Source: Candidatus Krumholzibacteriia bacterium
Lineage (GTDB): Bacteria > Krumholzibacteriota > Krumholzibacteriia > G020349025
DNA length: 64,000 nt
Assembly: GCA_035649275.1 (NCBI GenBank)
Contig: DASRJW010000024.1
Location: forward strand, 1 to 64,000
Direction: 5' to 3'
The notes under the pieces were generated by a model that had not been told where the DNA came from, searched no databases, and saw nothing but the letters and a program-made list of their open reading frames with translations. A program made the position numbers and the translations under genes. Shown in pieces: positions 42,182 to 51,525 of the stretch. Numbering within the stretch: the first letter of the stretch is position 1; every line of letters begins with the position of its first letter.

Positions 42182-43207
42182 GTGCCGCGGCTGAAAGTCT
42201 ACGGGGCGCTGGTCCTGGTCCAGATCATCTTCGGCGTGCACTACTTCGCCTCCAAGCTCGTGCTCGAGATGATGCCGCCGCGGGCTTGGGCCGCGATCCG
42301 CATTCTCGGAGGCGCCGGCCTCCTTGCCCTCTACAATCTGCTCTTCCTGCGCCGTCTGCCGAACAGCCGGGGCGACGTGGGTCGTCTCGCCCTCTACGCC
42401 GTGCTCGGCGTGGTGCTCAATCAGGTACTGTTCGTGGAAGGCCTGTCGCGCACCTCGCCCTCGCACTCGGCCATCATCAACAGCGTCATCCCGGTCGCCA
42501 CCCTCGCCTTCGCCATCCTCCTCGGCCGGGAGCGCCGCACCGCTCGGCGGCTGGCCGCCATCGTCGTGGCCTGTGCCAGCGTTCTACTGCTGCTCCGGAT
42601 CGAGAACTTCCGCTTCGAAGAGACCTGGGTCCGGGGCGATCTGCTCACCCTGGGCAACGCTTGTTCCTTCTCCGTGTTCCTGGTGCTGTCGCGGAACTTG
42701 CTGCGGCGCACCCATCCGCTCGCCGCCACTTCCTGGCTCCTCGGCTTCGGGGCGGTGGGGATCACGATGATCGGGGCGCAGCCGCTCGCGCAGGTGAGTT
42801 TCGCGGCGCTGCCCGGGAGCTTCTGGTGGCTCGCGGCTTATATCATCGTCTGCGCCACGGCTCTCGCCTACTTCCTCAACTACTACGCGTTGCAGTACGT
42901 GGAGTCGTCGATGGTGGCGCTGTTCATCTACCTGCAGGCGCCCATCGCCGCGACGCTGTCGTTCCTCCACAAGGGTGAGGCGCCGACGCTGCGCTTTCTC
43001 CTGGCCGGAGCCGGGATTTTTGCCGGCATCTATCTCGCGGTATCGGGCGGTGGTGAGGACAGGCTGGGGAAGAGTGCGGCCCGACGGGTTGCGAGCAGGC
43101 GGGCTGACGCTGCCGCGGCAGCTCCGGCCGGAGCGCCGTCAGCGGACCGAACGGCGCCGAGCGCTGACGGCTCGGCGGCGAAGGCGGCAGGAAGAGAACG
43201 GCCATGA
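42182..43207 (+). CDS. EamA/DMT-family transporter
   Basis: Drug/metabolite transporter with ten helices in two EamA repeats, about 341 residues from the GTG at 42182 (VPRLKVYGAL, GAGGG upstream); a TTG at 42044 would add 46 non-conserved residues. Repeat 1 includes FGVHYFASKLVLEMMPPRAW and NQVLFVEGLSRTSPSHSAII; repeat 2 includes LLTLGNACSFSVFLVLSRNL and YALQYVESSMVALFIYLQAP. A 50-residue Ala-rich cytosolic tail ends it. Overlaps the next gene as ATGA, suggesting that it moves the substrate or product of that flavoenzyme. Confidence 0.85.
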   Translation: MPRLKVYGALVLVQIIFGVHYFASKLVLEMMPPRAWAAIRILGGAGLLALYNLLFLRRLPNSRGDVGRLALYAVLGVVLNQVLFVEGLSRTSPSHSAIINSVIPVATLAFAILLGRERRTARRLAAIVVACASVLLLLRIENFRFEETWVRGDLLTLGNACSFSVFLVLSRNLLRRTHPLAATSWLLGFGAVGITMIGAQPLAQVSFAALPGSFWWLAAYIIVCATALAYFLNYYALQYVESSMVALFIYLQAPIAATLSFLHKGEAPTLRFLLAGAGIFAGIYLAVSGGGEDRLGKSAARRVASRRADAAAAAPAGAPSADRTAPSADGSAAKAAGRERP

Positions 43208-44586
43208 CGCTTCCGGAGCAGGCAGAGGTCGTCATCTGTGGTGCCGGGATCGCCGGCGTAGCCGTGGCGCACCAGCTCACTGTCCACGCCGGCGTGCGTG
43301 ATGTTCTCCTCGTCGACGATAGGCCGCCACTCACCCTCACCAGTGACAAGTCCACCGAGGCTTATCGCAACTTCTGGCCCGGCCCCGACGGGGCGATGAT
43401 CGCCCTCATGAATCGCAGCCTCGACTTGATGGAAGAGCTCGCCCGGGGGACCGACAACGTCTTCAGGTTGAACCGGCGCGGTTATCTCTACGCCACCGCC
43501 GTACCGGCGCGGGCCGCAGCGCTGGAGCGCGCCGCCACGGCTGCCGCCGCCCAGGGTGCTGGTCCGCTCCGCGTGCACGACCATGCCGATTCCGGCGGCT
43601 ACGCACCTTCGCCGCCCGAGGTCTTCGAACATCAGCCTCTGGGTGCCGACCTCATCGTGCAGCGTGCGCTGCTGCGCCGGCACTTCCCGTATCTCACCGA
43701 GCGCGCCGTGGCTGCCCTACATGTGCGACGCTGCGGCTGGTTCAGCGGCCAACAGCTCGGCATGCTGCTCTTGGAACGGGCGCGTACTCGCGGTGCTGTG
43801 CTCGCGGCGGCACGTCTCGAAGCCGTGGAGGTCGCCGGCGGACGTGTGCACGGGGTCGTGCTCCGGGAAGGGGGGCGCACGCAGCACCTGCGCACCAGCT
43901 GTTTCGTCGACGCGGCAGGACCGCACTTGGTGTCGGTGGCAGCCCTGCTCGGTATCGAGTTGCCGGTGTTCTGCGAGCTCCACCTGAAGGCATCGTTCCG
44001 GGATACGCGAGGTGCCGTTCCCCGCGCCGCGCCGCTCCTCATCTGGGACGACCCGCAAGAGTTGGAATGGTCCGACGAAGAGCGAGAGCTGCTCGCAGCC
44101 CAGGAAGAGAGTCGCGGTTTCCTGGGTCTTCTCCCCGCCGGTGTCCACGCCCGACCGGAGGGAACCATGGAAGGCGAACAGGTCCTCGTGCTCTGGCCGT
44201 ACCATGCGCAGCCGGTGGAGCCGCACTTCCCGCTCCCCGAGGAGCCTCAGTTCGCCGAGATCGCCTTGCGCGGCATGGCCACCATGCTGCCCGGGCTGCG
44301 GGCCTATCTCGATGCCGTGCCACGCACCTTCGTCGATGGCGGTTACTACGTGAAGACGCGAGAGAACCGTTGTCTCGTCGGGCCTCTACCGGTCGGTGGC
44401 GCTTACGTGCTGGGTGCGCTCTCCGGCTACGGCTTGATGGTGGCCTGCGGGGCGGCGGAGTTGCTCGGAGCCCACATCACCGGCGCACTGCTGCCTGAAT
44501 ACGCCGGCGCCTTCACGCTCTCGCGCTACGACGACCCCGCCTATCGGCGGCTCCTCGAGGACTGGGGGCCGACGGGGGAACTCTAG
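43204..44586 (+). CDS. DAO-family FAD-dependent oxidoreductase
   Basis: 460-residue flavoprotein of the D-amino-acid-oxidase/GlpD-like DAO family. FAD-binding VVICGAGIAGVAVAHQL (9-25), LVDDRPP at the end of strand 2, and a C-terminal GYYVKTRENRCLVGPLPVGG with LSGYGLMVACGAAELL that closes the FAD site. The middle part carries the substrate domain, with GADLIVQRALLRRHFPYLTE typical of amine/imino-acid oxidases. Substrate is unknown; an N-methylated or cyclic amino acid is plausible. Coupled to the EamA carrier. Confidence 0.82.
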   Translation: MTLPEQAEVVICGAGIAGVAVAHQLTVHAGVRDVLLVDDRPPLTLTSDKSTEAYRNFWPGPDGAMIALMNRSLDLMEELARGTDNVFRLNRRGYLYATAVPARAAALERAATAAAAQGAGPLRVHDHADSGGYAPSPPEVFEHQPLGADLIVQRALLRRHFPYLTERAVAALHVRRCGWFSGQQLGMLLLERARTRGAVLAAARLEAVEVAGGRVHGVVLREGGRTQHLRTSCFVDAAGPHLVSVAALLGIELPVFCELHLKASFRDTRGAVPRAAPLLIWDDPQELEWSDEERELLAAQEESRGFLGLLPAGVHARPEGTMEGEQVLVLWPYHAQPVEPHFPLPEEPQFAEIALRGMATMLPGLRAYLDAVPRTFVDGGYYVKTRENRCLVGPLPVGGAYVLGALSGYGLMVACGAAELLGAHITGALLPEYAGAFTLSRYDDPAYRRLLEDWGPTGEL

Positions 44587-44592
44587 GTCGCC

Positions 44593-45012
44593 TCAGGGAT
44601 GGAAGGGCACGTGGCGAACGGAGCGGACGCGGTACACGTCCGCGGCCTGCAGCTTGAAGATGCCGGACATCCCCGTGGACGAGGCGATGGCCTCGATGTG
44701 GATGTCCATGGCCTCGAAGATCGGCCCCGCTTTCTCGGAACGCTCGAACTCGAGAGCCAGGACCCAGTTCGCGGCGGCGGCGACGTCGGCCAGCATCACC
44801 GCGGCGCGCGGATTCTCGCGCACGTTGCGGATGGTCTTGTTGAAGAACTGGAAGGAAAGTGCGACGTGCGACTCGTCCACGTAGTAGACCTGCGAGATGA
44901 TGGTCGCGTTCGGGACGCCAGCGGTGGAGCAGGTGACGATCACGGCCGGGATGCCATTGTCGAGGACGGGCCGGAGCGCAGCGGGCAGCTTCGCGGTTTC
45001 CACGTCGGTCAC
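44593..45012 (-). CDS. Pyridoxamine-phosphate-oxidase-like flavin-binding protein
   Basis: 139-residue split-barrel (PNPOx-like) protein, probably a flavin- or F420-type reductase. Visible: IPAVIVTCSTAGVPNATIIS (20-39), VALSFQFFNKTIRNVRENPR (50-69) and AVMLAD. C-terminal part contains YRVRSVRHVPF. It overlaps the next upstream gene, another PNPOx-like protein, by 4 bp (ATGA), suggesting a working pair. Specific cofactor and substrate unknown. Confidence 0.75.
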   Translation of the reverse strand: MTDVETAKLPAALRPVLDNGIPAVIVTCSTAGVPNATIISQVYYVDESHVALSFQFFNKTIRNVRENPRAAVMLADVAAAANWVLALEFERSEKAGPIFEAMDIHIEAIASSTGMSGIFKLQAADVYRVRSVRHVPFHP

Positions 45013-45500
45013 GCCCCTCCTGCCCCTACCGGCGGGACGAGGCGCGTACCGGCGCCGGGTCCCGGCGTTTGCAGGAAGATTTCCTCCACCTGAATCTCCA
45101 CTGCCAGCGCGGGCTCCAGCATGTAGTCGCGGAGGAGCTGCTCCGGAAGTTCCGGGAACATGGTGCGCACACCCTTCTGAAAACGAGCGACGATGCGCGC
45201 GTGAGCGGCGTGGTCCTGCGGCTCGGGATCCCGGTGGCGGAGGTAGCGGCCCTTGAACTGATAGGTCTCGTGCGAGGGAAACTCCTCGATGGTGACCGAG
45301 TACTGCCCGTTGTCCGTGAGGTTGTCGACGAGCTGATCGGTGAACTGGGCGGGCACCAGGCAGATCAGCGAATCCCGATCCGCTCCGATCCGCCAGCCGA
45401 TGACGCGATGCCCGTAGGGGACGAGATCCCGGTCGCGGCTTCCCGAGGTGGCAACGTTGGCGTATTCCTCGAGGAATCTCTGGATCTTGCCCGGAATCAT
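45009..45500 (-). CDS. PNPOx-like protein
   Basis: 163 residues from the ATG at 45500 (GGGGGG ribosome site 3 bases before). Starts MIPGKIQRFLEEYANVATSG, then HRVIGWRIGADRDSLICLVP, a layout of the pyridoxamine 5'-phosphate oxidase-like split barrel, with VTIEEFPSHETYQFKGRYL as a barrel strand pair. The C-terminal tail (EIQVEEIFLQTPGP) is extended. Likely partner of the coupled downstream gene. Confidence 0.68.
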   Translation of the reverse strand: MIPGKIQRFLEEYANVATSGSRDRDLVPYGHRVIGWRIGADRDSLICLVPAQFTDQLVDNLTDNGQYSVTIEEFPSHETYQFKGRYLRHRDPEPQDHAAHARIVARFQKGVRTMFPELPEQLLRDYMLEPALAVEIQVEEIFLQTPGPGAGTRLVPPVGAGGA

Positions 45501-45522
45501 CGTCCCCCCGTGACTCTCGCGC

Positions 45523-45828
45523 CTAGCTCCACTTCTTCCCGAGTCCGTCGAGACCGGCTTCCTTGAGGTCTTCGGGACGCATTGCGATTCTGAACTCGCA
45601 GTCTGCGTCGAAGCTGAGGAACCACGGTTCGGCGAAGGACGGAACTTGCGAAGGGTTCTCGATGTGAATGACGAGAATCGCTCCCCGCGTTCCGTTCTGT
45701 TCGGTGAAGTAGACAGCTTCGGGCTTGGTGGCCTCGAGAATCTTGTTGATCGTCGCGCCGGCGCTTCCGTCTCTGACCTTGGAGTTGAACGGTTCGTGCG
45801 GAATACGAACCGTGAGCAGCATACGCAC
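45523..45828 (-). CDS. Small conserved protein (DUF3303-like, dimeric alpha-beta barrel type)
   Basis: 101 residues. GTG 45828 is taken as start (AAGGAG 6 bases upstream); ATG 45822 is the alternative. Contains TVRIPHEPFNSKVRDGSAG, EAVYFTEQNGTRGAILVIHI and SFAEPWFLSFDADCEFRI, a conserved pattern in small proteins often misnamed pantothenate synthetase. Secondary-structure pattern fits a ferredoxin-like dimeric barrel. Function unknown. Confidence 0.72.
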   Translation of the reverse strand: MRMLLTVRIPHEPFNSKVRDGSAGATINKILEATKPEAVYFTEQNGTRGAILVIHIENPSQVPSFAEPWFLSFDADCEFRIAMRPEDLKEAGLDGLGKKWS

Positions 45829-45913
45829 GGTCCACTCCTTCGTTTTCGGGATACTAGTGAGGGCGACCGCACGCACAGTACAATGTCGGGCCGCGAGAGT
45901 CAACGACGGGCGC

Positions 45914-46267
45914 TCAGACGACGCCGAGCTTGCCGAGCGGCCGGCGGCCGGAGAAGCCGGTGCTGTAGTCGTGGAAGAACTCGATGGTGGCTTCCGGGTG
46001 GTGCCAGCAGTAGTAGATGCCGTCGCCGCTGTCGAAATCCACCAGCCACATGCCTTTCACCTCGACTCCCAGCTCCATGATCGCCGCCCCCCAGGCGCGC
46101 AGGATGCGATCGTATTGCTCTTCGAGCCCGCGTCGGGCGTCGCCTTCCGGCTTGGCTTCGAGCTGCCGGACCACCGCCTCGGCTTCCTTCACCGCCGCAG
46201 CGGTGATGGCCTGCACCCGGGGCAGCGTCTCCCGGGATTCCTTCAAGGTGAAGATGCGTTTGCTCAT
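45914..46267 (-). CDS. DUF2203-family protein
   Basis: 117 residues: RIFTLKESRETLPRVQAITA, a helical pair rich in Glu/Arg, then MELGVEVKGMWLVDFDSGDG and YYCWHHPEATIEFFHD near the C-terminus, the signature of DUF2203. ATG 46267. The WHHPE motif suggests a metal or ligand site, but no function is assigned. Lies 59 bases after the aminopeptidase gene on the same strand. Confidence 0.83.
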   Translation of the reverse strand: MSKRIFTLKESRETLPRVQAITAAAVKEAEAVVRQLEAKPEGDARRGLEEQYDRILRAWGAAIMELGVEVKGMWLVDFDSGDGIYYCWHHPEATIEFFHDYSTGFSGRRPLGKLGVV

Positions 46268-46326
46268 CGTCCCATCACCGTCTTCCACCGGCTTTCTCCA
46301 ATCATTCGCGCCGCGGGGGGCCCCCG

Positions 46327-47661
46327 TCAAGCGCTCGCCAGAGCACCGGCACGCAGGGCCTCCAGGGCCTCGATCTCCTTGGGAACCGCTGCGGTCAGCA
46401 CCTCGTGCCCACCTTGGGTGACGAGCACGTCGTCCTCGATGCGCACGCCGATGCCGCGGAAACCCGGCGGCACCCCTTCGAGGTCGGCGGCGACGTAGAG
46501 ACCGGGCTCCACGGTGAGAACCATCCCCGGGGCGAAGCTGCGGGCGCCGCCTTCGACGGCGTAGAGACCCACATCGTGGACGTCCAGTCCCAGCCAATGG
46601 CTGGTGCGGTGCATGTAGAACTTGCGGTAGTCGCTCGATTCCCGCACCCGCTCCGCCGGGCCCTCGGCGAGGCCCAACTCCACCAGCCCCGCGCAGAGCA
46701 CCTGAACGGCGCGCTCGTGGGGAGCTTCGAAGGAACCGCCCGGGCGCACCGTATCGATGGCCTGCTTCTGCGCTTCCAGGACCACGGCGTAGAGGGCGCG
46801 TTGCTCGCTGCTGAACGAGGCTCCCACCGGGAAGGTGCGGGTGATGTCGGCGGCGTAGAGATCGGCCTCGGCGCCGGCGTCCACCAACAGGAGATCGCCT
46901 TCGCGAAGCACGGAGTTGTTGTCGCGGTAGTGCAAGATGTTGGCGTTGTCGCCACCGCCCACGATGGTGCCGTAGGCGGGACCGCGGGCGCCGCGCCGGC
47001 GGAACTCGTACTCGATCAGGGCTTCCACCTCGTACTCCCGCATGCCTGGGCGGGTCTCGCGCATGGCGCGGAGGTGGCCCGCCGCCGTGGCGGCCACCGC
47101 GGCACGCATGCGTTCGAGCTCGTAGGCGTCCTTCACCAAGCGCATCTCGTGCAGCACCGTGCCCGGGTCCTGCAGCTGCACGATGCCGTGCCCGCGTCGC
47201 GCCCGGGTGCGACGGTGGTCGTCGACGAGGCGCTGGACGAGCCGGTCCAGGACGGCGTCGCGTCCCCAGGCGTAATACAGCGTGTCGACGTCGCTGAGCA
47301 GCTCCGGAAGGCGCGCTTCCAGCTCCTCCACGGAGTAGGCGGCGTCGGCGCCATAAAGACGTTGGGCGTTGTCCACCCCCACACGGCGGCCGTTCCAGAT
47401 CTCGGCGTCGCGGTTCTTCGGGCGAACGAAAAGAACGTAGCGCGCGGCCGTTCGCCCGGGGAGCAGGAGGCAGACGGCGTCGGGCTCCTCGAAACCGGTG
47501 AGGTAGTAGAAGTCGCTGTCCTGCCGGAAGGTGTATTCCGAGTCGGCGCTGCGCAGCCGCAACCGCGCGGCGGGAACGAGGATGGCGCCGCTCTGCAGCG
47601 CCTCCATCAGTCGGAGGCGGCGCTCTGCAGTCCGACTGAGGAGGTCCTGGGGTTCCGCCAA
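46327..47661 (-). CDS. pepP: Xaa-Pro aminopeptidase, M24B family
   Basis: Dinuclear-metal aminopeptidase that removes N-terminal residues before proline. TTG 47661 is the preferred start (GAGGG 6 bases upstream; 444 residues, like E. coli PepP). N-terminal creatinase-like domain includes TFRQDSDFYYLTGFEEPDAV; catalytic domain includes YGTIVGGGDNANILHY, metal ligands in LLVDAGAEADLYAADITRTF (two Asp), His in HWLGLDVHD, Glu in VEPGLY and Glu in GVRIEDDVLV. Cytosolic peptide recycling. Confidence 0.92.
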   Translation of the reverse strand: MAEPQDLLSRTAERRLRLMEALQSGAILVPAARLRLRSADSEYTFRQDSDFYYLTGFEEPDAVCLLLPGRTAARYVLFVRPKNRDAEIWNGRRVGVDNAQRLYGADAAYSVEELEARLPELLSDVDTLYYAWGRDAVLDRLVQRLVDDHRRTRARRGHGIVQLQDPGTVLHEMRLVKDAYELERMRAAVAATAAGHLRAMRETRPGMREYEVEALIEYEFRRRGARGPAYGTIVGGGDNANILHYRDNNSVLREGDLLLVDAGAEADLYAADITRTFPVGASFSSEQRALYAVVLEAQKQAIDTVRPGGSFEAPHERAVQVLCAGLVELGLAEGPAERVRESSDYRKFYMHRTSHWLGLDVHDVGLYAVEGGARSFAPGMVLTVEPGLYVAADLEGVPPGFRGIGVRIEDDVLVTQGGHEVLTAAVPKEIEALEALRAGALASA

Positions 47662-47745
47662 CGTTTCCCTCCGCGCGCATGCAGGACGAAGGGAGGCAGT
47701 ATAACGGAGACGCGCTCCTGGCGGGCGCCGCACGGGCGCCGCTCT

Positions 47746-50451
47746 CTAAGGTTTGCGTGTCGTATCCGGCGGGGTGGGTGCCGGTGCGGGCGGAGGCGGC
47801 AGGATCCCCTTCACCGCCTCCTGGAGTGAGCGTCCGAGCTTCTTCTTCGCTTCCTCGGTCGCCACGTTGCCGAGGAGCCGCTGGATCTGCTGCGCCCCCA
47901 ACGCCTGCAGACCGGTGCGCCGCGCCGTGGCCTGCAGATCCGGTCGCACCTTCGGAGCGCGGAGCGTGCCATCGATGTCGAAGTCGAGCACGAGGCGGCC
48001 GGCGCTATCGGTGAACAGCGAGCCCAGGCCTCGCGTCGCGGGCGCCCGCAACGCCTGCTGGGTGAGGGCCGAGGAGAGCTGCACGCCGAGGGCGAGATCG
48101 AGCCCGCCATCGAGGCCGATCTTCCCCTCGACTGTCGCATCGGCATCGTTGCCCTGCAGCTTCAGTGAAGGCAGCTTGACCTGTCCCGACTCGACGGCGA
48201 AGGAGAAGCCGACCTGGCGGTAACTCAAGTTGGACAGGCTCGGCAAGCCGAGGACGGCGCCGAGCTGTTTGAGGATCGGAAGTTCCTTGAAGCGGCCGTT
48301 CACCGCCAGGCCTTGCCCCTTGCCGGTCAACTGTTGGCGCATCGCTGCCGCACCAGCGCCAGTGACATTCCAGGACGAAGTGCCGTCCAAGGTTCCTTCC
48401 ACCAGGCTGCCAGCGCGGAAAAAGTCTTCGAGCAGTCCACCGAGCTGCACCTTGTCCATCTCGACGACGAGCTCCTGCCGCGGTGCTGCGGGGGTGGCGA
48501 GATCCACCTTCATGCTGCCGCCGAGTTTGCCGTCGTACGTCTGGGCGGTGAGATTCGGCAGCTCCAGCGTCGTGCCATCGAGGTGCAGATCGCTCTGCAG
48601 TGCAGCAGCACGGATCTTGTTGAGCCGGCCGCTCTTCGCCTGCAAGTGGCCGCGGGCCCGTGCCGGCGTGCCGGCGAGCTCGGCCTGGCAATCTTCGAGG
48701 AGGAAATTGTCGCGCTCGAGCCGGGCGGCGCGGAGTGTGAGGTGGAAATCTTGAGCTTCGCTCTTCCATTGCAGGCGGGCGTCGCGGAGGGCAGTGCGTT
48801 GCGCCTGCACCACGCCGGCTTCGAGGTCGAGCTCGAGATCGAGAGGTGGCAGCGGCGGAAGCAGCGTCTTGGCGCTTCCCGTCCCCTTGCCGCGGGTGGC
48901 GGCGGCCGTGTCGGTGCCAGTGGCCGTTGCAGGGAGCAGAGCATCCAAGTCGAGCGCCGCGGCTCGACCGCGCAAGGCGATCCGCGGCCGCTTGGGCGGC
49001 AGCGCCGGCTGTACCGTGCCGGAGCCGGCGAGGCGCGCCTCGCCGCAGGCGAGGTTCAGTTTTTCCACCTGGATCGTGGCGCCCGCGCCCACGAGCCGCG
49101 CTTGGAGCTCGAGCGGCTGCCGAAGCTGGGGCGTTTGGATCCGCACGCCTTCGAGCGCTAGCGGGCCGTGGAGGGAGGGCAGGGACTTGCCGGCCAGCCT
49201 ACCTTCGAGGCGCGCGTCGGCTTGCAGCGTCCCCTCGAGGCGGTATGGCGGCGGCTTGGGCGCGAAGGTCGCGGCCACTGCGGCGAGCGTTGCGAGATCG
49301 AGCCGGGTACGCAGTTGTACGGAGTACGCGGCGTTCTCTGGGGCGAAGAGCGAGACGATTTCACCCTGAAGACTTAGGGGCGCCTCGCCGATCCGGGCTT
49401 CGAGATGTTGGATCTGCAGCGAATCGCCGTGCAGCTTCGCTGTGAGCTCCAGGTCGCTGATGGAGGCCGGCCACTCTCGCGACTGCAGCCGGCCGCCGGC
49501 GAGGGCGAGATCACCCTCGAGGTGTGGCTTGCCCGTTCCCGGAGCATCGAGACGGAGGTCGATCCGGGCGCGACCTGATGCCTCCACCCCGGCCAGGCGC
49601 GGCAGCCGTTCCTTGGGCAAGAGCTCGAGGATCTCGGCCAGCTCGAACTCCTGGGAACGCGTGCGCAAGTGCAGCTCTGGTTTGCGATCGTGGAGCGCCG
49701 CTTCACCTTCCAGCTGCAAGACGAAGTCCTGGAGGCGAAGGCGCAAGCTGTCGATGTGGGCGCTCGAAGCCCCGAGGTCGGCGCGCAGCACCGGTTCAAG
49801 CCGCACGGTGAGCGCGGGGAACTCACCGAGGGGACCGCGGGCCCGGAGTGCCGGGCTCTCGATCCAGCCCTGGAGACGGAGGTCGTGAAGGTTGCGGTCC
49901 AGGCCCATGGCGAGCTCAGCGGCGAGCGGCCCCTGTAACTCGAAGCCACTTTGCGCGCTCCGCAGCTCCAGGGCACCGTCTCGCAACAAGAGCTTGCGGA
50001 TCTGCAACGCCATCGGCGTCCCCGCCTTGGCCGGTGCTGCCGGTGCGCTCGGCGTGCCGGGGGCACGATCGGTGGCGAAGTTCCACTGCCCCTGCTCATC
50101 CTGTTCCAAGAAGAGACGCAGTCCGTCGAGCACGAGGGACCTCACCTCGAGCTGGCGGCGGAGGAGCGCCAGGAAGCCGAGCTCGAGCTGCATGGCGTCG
50201 AGCTCGACCACATGCGGCGAGGCGAAACCGGGTCGCGCCCCGATGCGCACGGCCTCGAGGCGGGCAGCGAGCGGCATCAGGTCGAGCCGGGCACTGCCGA
50301 TCTCCACCGGCCGTCCCAGTGCTGCTTCGAGACGAGGCTCGGCGAGGGCGAGCAGGCGCTCCGGAGGGAAGGCCGCGCGCAACCCGAGGAAGAGGGCGAC
50401 GAGCGCGAGCACGAGGACGGCAGGGATGATGAGGAGGCGCTTCCTTCTCAT
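47746..50451 (-). CDS. AsmA-family inner-membrane protein
   Basis: 901-residue protein with one N-terminal helix (LLIIPAVLVLALVALFLGL) and a long periplasmic beta-strand-rich region, as in AsmA/TamB-type bridges thought to move lipids to the outer membrane. Start region contains PPERLLALAEPRLEAALGRP, and C-terminal AsmA-like LSNLSYRQVGFSFAVESGQV and TRGLGSLFTDSAGRLVLDFD. Overlaps the upstream LOG-fold gene as ATGA. A Pro-rich tail (PPPPAPAPTPP) ends it. Confidence 0.87.
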   Translation of the reverse strand: MRRKRLLIIPAVLVLALVALFLGLRAAFPPERLLALAEPRLEAALGRPVEIGSARLDLMPLAARLEAVRIGARPGFASPHVVELDAMQLELGFLALLRRQLEVRSLVLDGLRLFLEQDEQGQWNFATDRAPGTPSAPAAPAKAGTPMALQIRKLLLRDGALELRSAQSGFELQGPLAAELAMGLDRNLHDLRLQGWIESPALRARGPLGEFPALTVRLEPVLRADLGASSAHIDSLRLRLQDFVLQLEGEAALHDRKPELHLRTRSQEFELAEILELLPKERLPRLAGVEASGRARIDLRLDAPGTGKPHLEGDLALAGGRLQSREWPASISDLELTAKLHGDSLQIQHLEARIGEAPLSLQGEIVSLFAPENAAYSVQLRTRLDLATLAAVAATFAPKPPPYRLEGTLQADARLEGRLAGKSLPSLHGPLALEGVRIQTPQLRQPLELQARLVGAGATIQVEKLNLACGEARLAGSGTVQPALPPKRPRIALRGRAAALDLDALLPATATGTDTAAATRGKGTGSAKTLLPPLPPLDLELDLEAGVVQAQRTALRDARLQWKSEAQDFHLTLRAARLERDNFLLEDCQAELAGTPARARGHLQAKSGRLNKIRAAALQSDLHLDGTTLELPNLTAQTYDGKLGGSMKVDLATPAAPRQELVVEMDKVQLGGLLEDFFRAGSLVEGTLDGTSSWNVTGAGAAAMRQQLTGKGQGLAVNGRFKELPILKQLGAVLGLPSLSNLSYRQVGFSFAVESGQVKLPSLKLQGNDADATVEGKIGLDGGLDLALGVQLSSALTQQALRAPATRGLGSLFTDSAGRLVLDFDIDGTLRAPKVRPDLQATARRTGLQALGAQQIQRLLGNVATEEAKKKLGRSLQEAVKGILPPPPAPAPTPPDTTRKP

Positions 50452-50942
50452 GGTGTGGGCCTCACCTGCGCCAGAGCCAGTCGCACCGCAGCCGCGGGCT
50501 CGCTGGCTTCGAGGATCGTGGCGGCCTCGCCGTCGGCCCGTCCGGCCTTCCAGGTCCCGAGGCCGACGACCGGGCGTCCGAGCTTCAAGGCCATACCGAT
50601 CTCCGAGAGTGTTCCGGCGCCGCCGCCGATGGCGATGACGGCTTCGGCCCCGGCCACGACGAGAACATTGCGGGCTTGGCCGAGCCCGGTCGGCAGCGGA
50701 ATGGCGATCCAGGCGTTGGCGCTCTCGGGGTCATAGTCGGGAAGGAAGCCGAGGGTGAGGCCGCCGGCCGCGCTGGCGCCGTGGGCCGCCGCTTCCATCA
50801 CGCCTCCGAGGCCGCCGCAAAGCAGGATGGCGTCGGAGCGCGCGATCTCCGCCCCCACACGGCGGGCTAGATCGAGCTCGGTCTCCGTGGCGAGCGCGGC
50901 GCCGATGACGGCGAGGCGCCGCCGGCGGAGCGTCGTGCCCAT
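50448..50942 (-). CDS. TIGR00725/LOG-fold nucleotide-binding protein
   Basis: 164-residue Rossmann-fold protein of the lysine-decarboxylase-like/LOG superfamily. Motifs: LLCGGLGGVMEAAAHGASAA (40-59), LPTGLGQARN (the PxxxRN-like site, 83-92) and GGGAGTLSEIGMAL (105-118). These bind a nucleotide in relatives such as cytokinin-activating LOG phosphoribohydrolases, but this subgroup is uncharacterised. Coupled to asmA. Confidence 0.83.
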   Translation of the reverse strand: MGTTLRRRRLAVIGAALATETELDLARRVGAEIARSDAILLCGGLGGVMEAAAHGASAAGGLTLGFLPDYDPESANAWIAIPLPTGLGQARNVLVVAGAEAVIAIGGGAGTLSEIGMALKLGRPVVGLGTWKAGRADGEAATILEASEPAAAVRLALAQVRPTP

Positions 50943-51011
50943 CGCATCACCTCCCGAGGCAGACGAGTCATCGCGTCCTCATCCACCTCTCGCCTTGCCG
51001 GCGGGAGAGTG

Positions 51012-51017
51012 TACAAT
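51012..51017 (+). promoter_or_regulatory. Candidate -10 element upstream of the CBS-thrC pair
   Basis: TACAAT (5/6 to TATAAT) 43 bp before the CBS gene ATG; a convincing -35 at 16-18 bp spacing is not seen. AGGAGG lies 6 bases before the ATG at 51061. Confidence 0.3.
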
Positions 51018-51060
51018 GACGGGTATGGGGTAGCCTCCACAATCCTCGCCAGGAGGAACC

Positions 51061-51525
51061 ATGAAGACCGTGGGTGAAATCATTCGTGATCGGGGAATGC
51101 TGTACGTGCGCTCGCAGAGCAGCGTGGCCGAAGCGGCGGAGTTCATGGCCAAGCACCGCATCGGCGCCGCTCCCGTGCTCGAGGGGGAACGCCTGGTCGG
51201 CGTCTTCTCCGAGCGCGACCTGATGACGCGCGTGGTGGTGCCGGGACTCGAGCCGCGGCAGACGCGCATCGGCGACGTCATGACCCGCGACCTGGTCGTG
51301 GCCGCACCGGACGATACCTACGAGCAGGCCGTCGCCAAGATGCTGCAGCGGGGTTGCCGGCATCTCCCCGTCGTCGCCAGCGAACGCCTGCTCGGCTTCC
51401 TGTCGCTGCGCGATCTCTTGCAGGCGGAAATCCAGGAGCAGGCCGACAGCCTGGCCATGATGACCCATTACGTGCAGTACTTTCCGCCAGAGGTCGAAGA
51501 GCGCTTCCGTAATTCCGTCGCATGA
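51061..51525 (+). CDS. CBS-domain pair protein
   Basis: 154 residues forming a single Bateman module: two CBS motifs (VAEAAEFMAKHRIGAAPVLE with LVGVFSERDL, then YEQAVAKMLQRGCRHLPVV with LLGFLSLRDL). Such modules bind adenosyl ligands and tune partner proteins. It overlaps threonine synthase by 4 bp (ATGA), so it may sense energy state for that enzyme, or merely share its transcript. Confidence 0.87.
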   Translation: MKTVGEIIRDRGMLYVRSQSSVAEAAEFMAKHRIGAAPVLEGERLVGVFSERDLMTRVVVPGLEPRQTRIGDVMTRDLVVAAPDDTYEQAVAKMLQRGCRHLPVVASERLLGFLSLRDLLQAEIQEQADSLAMMTHYVQYFPPEVEERFRNSVA

